64,000 bases of DNA, taken from positions 2,778,904 to 2,842,903 of the forward strand of contig RCTD01000004.1 of assembly GCA_014898415.1 (NCBI GenBank). Reading direction: 5' to 3'. Shown here piece by piece: positions 60,133 to 64,000 of the stretch (positions are counted from its first letter, which is position 1; every line of letters starts with the position of its first letter). The DNA is from Stromatinia cepivora (lineage: Eukaryota; Ascomycota; Leotiomycetes; Helotiales; Sclerotiniaceae). Under the pieces are notes generated by a model, which saw only the letters and a program-made list of their open reading frames with translations, was not told the DNA's origin and made no database searches. Made by a program: the position numbers and the translations under genes.

Positions 60133-63100
60133 TGTACCATAAGGGTGGAAGAGCTATAGAAGAATGAGGCCCTACTTATAGGAAGCAGGGCACATTAAGG
60201 GTCCGTGCCTAAAACATAAAGGCAATTACAGAATATATAGTTGACGTTATAACAATACCCCCCACTTAAAGCGATTGTCTACAATACGTGATATATTATC
60301 AATTATTACTTTAAAAGAACAAAATAATATTAGAATACTTTAATACCCATTATCGGATTAAAATGAACCTTTTTGGGGATAATGATTATACATCGGAGTT
60401 TTTTAAACCTGTTCCGGTTTTATATCATAATTGTATTTGATATTGATATTATTGGGGCAAAAGATCTTTTGAAACCTACCCAGGCAAAAGAATCTGGTTT
60501 GCCTGGATTCGCTAAATGGAAAACAATGATTATATCCTTCTGATCTTGGAGATCATCAGTAGATTGCCATAAAACCGGATAATATTTTCATTTAATCTGA
60601 TAATAAAGTTTATCTTCATTATAACAATCGAGGATCTTTTTGAATTCCTATCGCTCTATCTTTTCATATATTTTATCATTCCTTTTGAAGATGTATCCTA
60701 GATTTCGTCGTGATTCGGAGGTATTGATAATTTCCTGGCCTGGTAATCCTGACAATCGGTGAAACGGTTGAAATAGTAAGTTGTAGAACATTGGGAAGAT
60801 CTTGAAGCTAACCGGGAATTGAAGCAAACAAATGCATTTATAAACTTTAAAAACCTTATAAGGCCCGTTCTACTTATTATTACCCTTTTTTATTAATCGA
60901 TTAATCTTTATATTCCTAATATTAACCCATATTTTATCACCTTTTCGATACAATGAAGTATCAATATGGGTTCTATTAATATTATCCTTATATTTCTGAA
61001 TAGATTACATTACAAAGGCCTTCAGCTTTGTTAGGATAAGATTAAAACAATTGATAATCTTATTCGCTTTCAAAAACTTATGTTATCTTTGATACAATAG
61101 ATTCGGAGGTACAGGTAAAGAGGGCTTGGTACCGAAACATAAATAAAAACTATAATTAATAAAGAACAGGGATACTTTAATAATTTCAAAAATGGTATTA
61201 TTCAATATGAATTCTGTGAGTGAAAGTTAATTATATCAATTGTCCTAATGGAAGTTTATAAAAGCTTTGAGATACTGCTTTATTATAATATTAACTCACT
61301 CTATTTGTCCATCGGACTCCGGGTGAAATGAAAAGGATTATTTAAAGGTAATGGAGAGGCGCTTAAATAAATATCTCCAAAATTCGGATACGAATTATAT
61401 ATCCTTATCGGATATAATATTATCAAATATATCATGTAGATAATAAATCTTCTCCATAAATCGATCTATTAACTCTTCTACAAACAATCCTATTATAGGT
61501 ATAAAATAATATATTTTGGTCAAACAACAAACAACAGTAATGATATACTGATACTTCTTCCCATAGTGTACATTGATTGATAGTAGTATAATATAATCAA
61601 TTGAAATATCGAACCAGGGCCAAAACGAGACCGGCAATGGTTCGAAAAATCCAGGTGCTATTAGCCGAAAAGCTTTTATCCAGAAACAAAATTAGTATAC
61701 CTATATGAAGGCCTCAATTTCCCTTATCATATTAAACCATTAATAGGTGCGAAAGATAAGATCAACTGTTTTAATCCAACTGGGATATCCAGTAAATCTT
61801 GTAGAATACATTTAATATACAATTTATATGCGGAATTCAATTATAGAAGGTATAAAAAAGCGATTTTAATAAAAGATTTTATTATTAAGAAATCTATAAT
61901 CTTATAAAACAATTCGCAGATCTTTATGTATAGATAACGGCCAATGATGGGCAACAGGGTTCTGAAATATTGTATGTATGATAATAATCAGTTCAAATGA
62001 TTTATAAGTTCTGTCGATTAGATCATCGATCGGCTTCTCTATATCCAGAATAATCATACTTATAGGAACTACAGTAAAATCGATATCGTTGTTTACCTGC
62101 TTGATGAGATCTTTGAATACAATTGGGTCGAATACCTTTTACAACAGAATAATTTATAAACAATTCTTTATACAATTATTATTAGGGTTGGTATAAACCG
62201 GTCGATCCTTAATTTTCCAGTTCAGTGTATCAGGGCGAATTGCTTTGTGGCCGGACTGATATATAATACAAAAATTGAAGCCGGATAGGAACTCAATCTA
62301 TCGAGCTTGCCATTGATTTAATATCTTGATGAATATAAAGTATTCCAGATTTTTATAATCAATAATAATCTCGAATGATTCCTGAGTTCTGTATAGCTCG
62401 GATTGTTACTCCTCCAGGGATTTGATGATAACAAGTAATTCTTTATTATAAATCTTATAATTACATTTGGCAATACTGTATTTCGAAGAAAAATACATGA
62501 TTGGCTGTAACAAACCTTCATCATCATATTGTGAAAGGATACCACCTATTGCTTAGTCAGAGGTATCTGTTTTTACAACTGTATAATAATAATGATCGAA
62601 TATTGCAAGGATTGGTACTAATGCGAAAGTATCCTTGAGTATTCTAAAGGCATCCTTCTAGTCATTAATCTAATTCTATATATTCTTCTTTTGTTACAAT
62701 CGATTCAAGAGTTCAATGATCTTGGAAAAGTTGCAAATAAAACATTGATAGAAATTGGCGAAGTTTAGAAACTATTGTAGATCTTTAAATTTAATCAATG
62801 ATTTTCATTCTAGAATAGTCTTGACCTTTTCAGGATCCATTTTGATACCTTCTGGTGTGATAATCAACCCAAGGTATTTTATTCGTATTGTCTCAAATTC
62901 ATATTTATCAATATCGATCTGAAACCCAGTATCGATGAGCCTTTGGACCATCTCTCTTATTTGCCGTTGATGATCAGAGATATTCTCCGAGTAAATCAGG
63001 ATGTCGTCTAGATACGCTGTGCAATTCCTATTCAATAGATCAAAGAGAATGTGATTAATATAGTTCTGGAACGAGGTCGGTGCATTGCAAAAACCAAAAG

Positions 63101-63830
63101 GTATTACCAACAATTCAAATAATTTAAAATGAATTGTAAATGCTATTTTTTATTTATAATCTTTTATAATCTATAACTTATTAAACGCAATGATAATATC
63201 GAATTTAGTATAGATCTTGGTATAGTATAGGGTATCTAAGATTTCTTTAATTAATGGTAAGGGATATCGATTCTTAATAATAATATTATTCAAATCCCGA
63301 TAATTTTGACAAATCTGTACACCCCTTTTAGGCTTTGTAGCGAGGAGGAGTGGAATAATTGAATGAAAGTGCGATTTACGAATAAACCCTTTATTCAGGT
63401 TATTATCAAGTTATTTACAAACAATCTGGAGTTTGGCCGGAGATATCAGATAATCTTTTATATATGATGGCTTTTTGCTTGGTATAATCTCAATCTTGTA
63501 ATCCCAGAAGTATCGTGGCGGAAATTCGTTTGTCAAAGAGGGCAGGAAGCCGGAGAATAAATTGCGAAGTTATGAGGGTAATTTACATTGAATTTCTTTT
63601 ATAGGAAGTATAGATTGTTTGATCTTCTTTATAAATTTTTCAATATTATTATCTATTATATCATAGTATATATAAACAGTATCAATAATAATAATATAAT
63701 ATAACTTACAGATTGAGTCTAATTTATCCCAGGAAACTTTGATAATGTAGGCCTCCTTATCTTTACAGAATTGAATAAAGCTATTAATTGTAAAATACTT
63801 TATATTATTTATCTCAGGACGAATATTTCG
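60133..63830 (-). mobile_element. Ty3/gypsy element truncated by the telomere (gypsy-2)
   Basis: On the minus strand the order is RT, then integrase, then a purine tract (complement of ATACCCCCCACTT at 60255) and an LTR starting TGTTATAACG at 60254. The outer end of the LTR is unclear; TGTACC at 60133 is one candidate. The 5' LTR, gag and the start of pol are absent: the element stops where the telomere repeats begin at 63831. Confidence 0.85.
61395..63350 (-). pseudogene. gypsy-2 pol relic (RT and integrase)
   Basis: 63113-62805 is open and gives LVIPFGFCNAPTSFQ, the intact catalytic box YLDDILIYS, and LGLIITPEGI. RNase H traces lie near 62545-62318. 61637-61395 gives the integrase core (PVSFWPWFDISIDYI, then YFIPI and FDNIISDKD). 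A stop at about 63153 replaces Trp of the usual E-W-K motif. It is less decayed than gypsy-1 but still not functional. Confidence 0.85.
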
Positions 63831-64000
63831 TAGGGTTAGGGTTAGGGTTAGGGTTAGGGTTAGGGTTAGGGTTAGGGTTAGGGTTAGGGTTAGGGTTAGG
63901 GTTAGGGTTAGGGTTAGGGTTAGGGTTAGGGTTAGGGTTAGGGTTAGGGTTAGGGTTAGGGTTAGGGTTAGGGTTAGGGTTAGGGTTAGGGTTAGGTTAG
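63831..64000 (+). repeat. telomere, (TTAGGG)n
   Basis: About 28 tandem TTAGGG units read outward on the plus strand, so this is a right chromosome end. One unit close to the window end is TTAGG, one G short. Confidence 0.98.

Noticed and set aside
59312..60159. Lys/Ile/Phe-rich open frames before gypsy-2
   Set aside because: The composition follows the AT-rich DNA, and one frame crosses into the presumed LTR edge; no motif supports a gene.

Overview
This window looks like the right end of a filamentous-ascomycete chromosome, most likely a leotiomycete such as Botrytis, Sclerotinia or Monilinia. The assignment to Pezizomycotina rests on short introns with GT..AG ends and CTRAC-like branch sites, a (TTAGGG)n telomere at the right edge, fungal-specific families (RCR, Fig1, a fibroin-3-like membrane protein, tyrosinase), and transposons decayed almost only by C-to-T and G-to-A changes, the pattern left by repeat-induced point mutation (RIP). 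The genus is inferred, not shown.

Layout. (1) 1-5.25 kb: a Ty1/copia element with two 166-bp LTRs and an ATTTG target-site duplication, inserted inside a Ty3/gypsy LTR. (2) 5.6-12.1 kb: three decaying accessory genes, namely a methyltransferase-like gene with an in-frame stop, an MFS transporter with a stop and two frameshifts, and a DUF4185-like gene with a likely frameshift. (3) 12.9-36.4 kb: the gene-bearing part. It holds a Fig1-like membrane protein, a secreted tyrosinase, RNA polymerase I subunit RPA135, a small unknown ORF, an Arl8 GTPase, an RCR protein and a fibroin-3-like Cys-rich membrane protein. A Tc1/mariner relic and several satellites are scattered among them. (4) 36.4-41.1 kb: an exact 26-unit 10-bp minisatellite, a Fot1/pogo-like element with near-perfect 43-bp inverted repeats, and a small secreted-protein gene whose 3' end runs into repeat DNA. 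(5) 41.2-63.8 kb: very AT-rich subtelomere made of diverged tandem arrays, a 182-bp duplicated coding-like segment, a second copia element carrying a complete gypsy element inside it, and a last gypsy element cut off by the telomere. (6) 63.83-64.0 kb: telomeric repeats.

The housekeeping genes (RPA135, Arl8) look intact. The genes near the left repeat block and the secreted gene at the edge of the AT-rich block are broken. The methyltransferase-like and MFS genes are neighbours and could be the remains of a small metabolite cluster, but no backbone synthase is present. I did not find a convincing new defence or regulatory system. The most unusual items are the reciprocal nesting of the two retroelement families, the duplicated 60-codon segment conserved without indels, the foldback upstream of the tyrosinase gene, and the telomere-truncated gypsy element.
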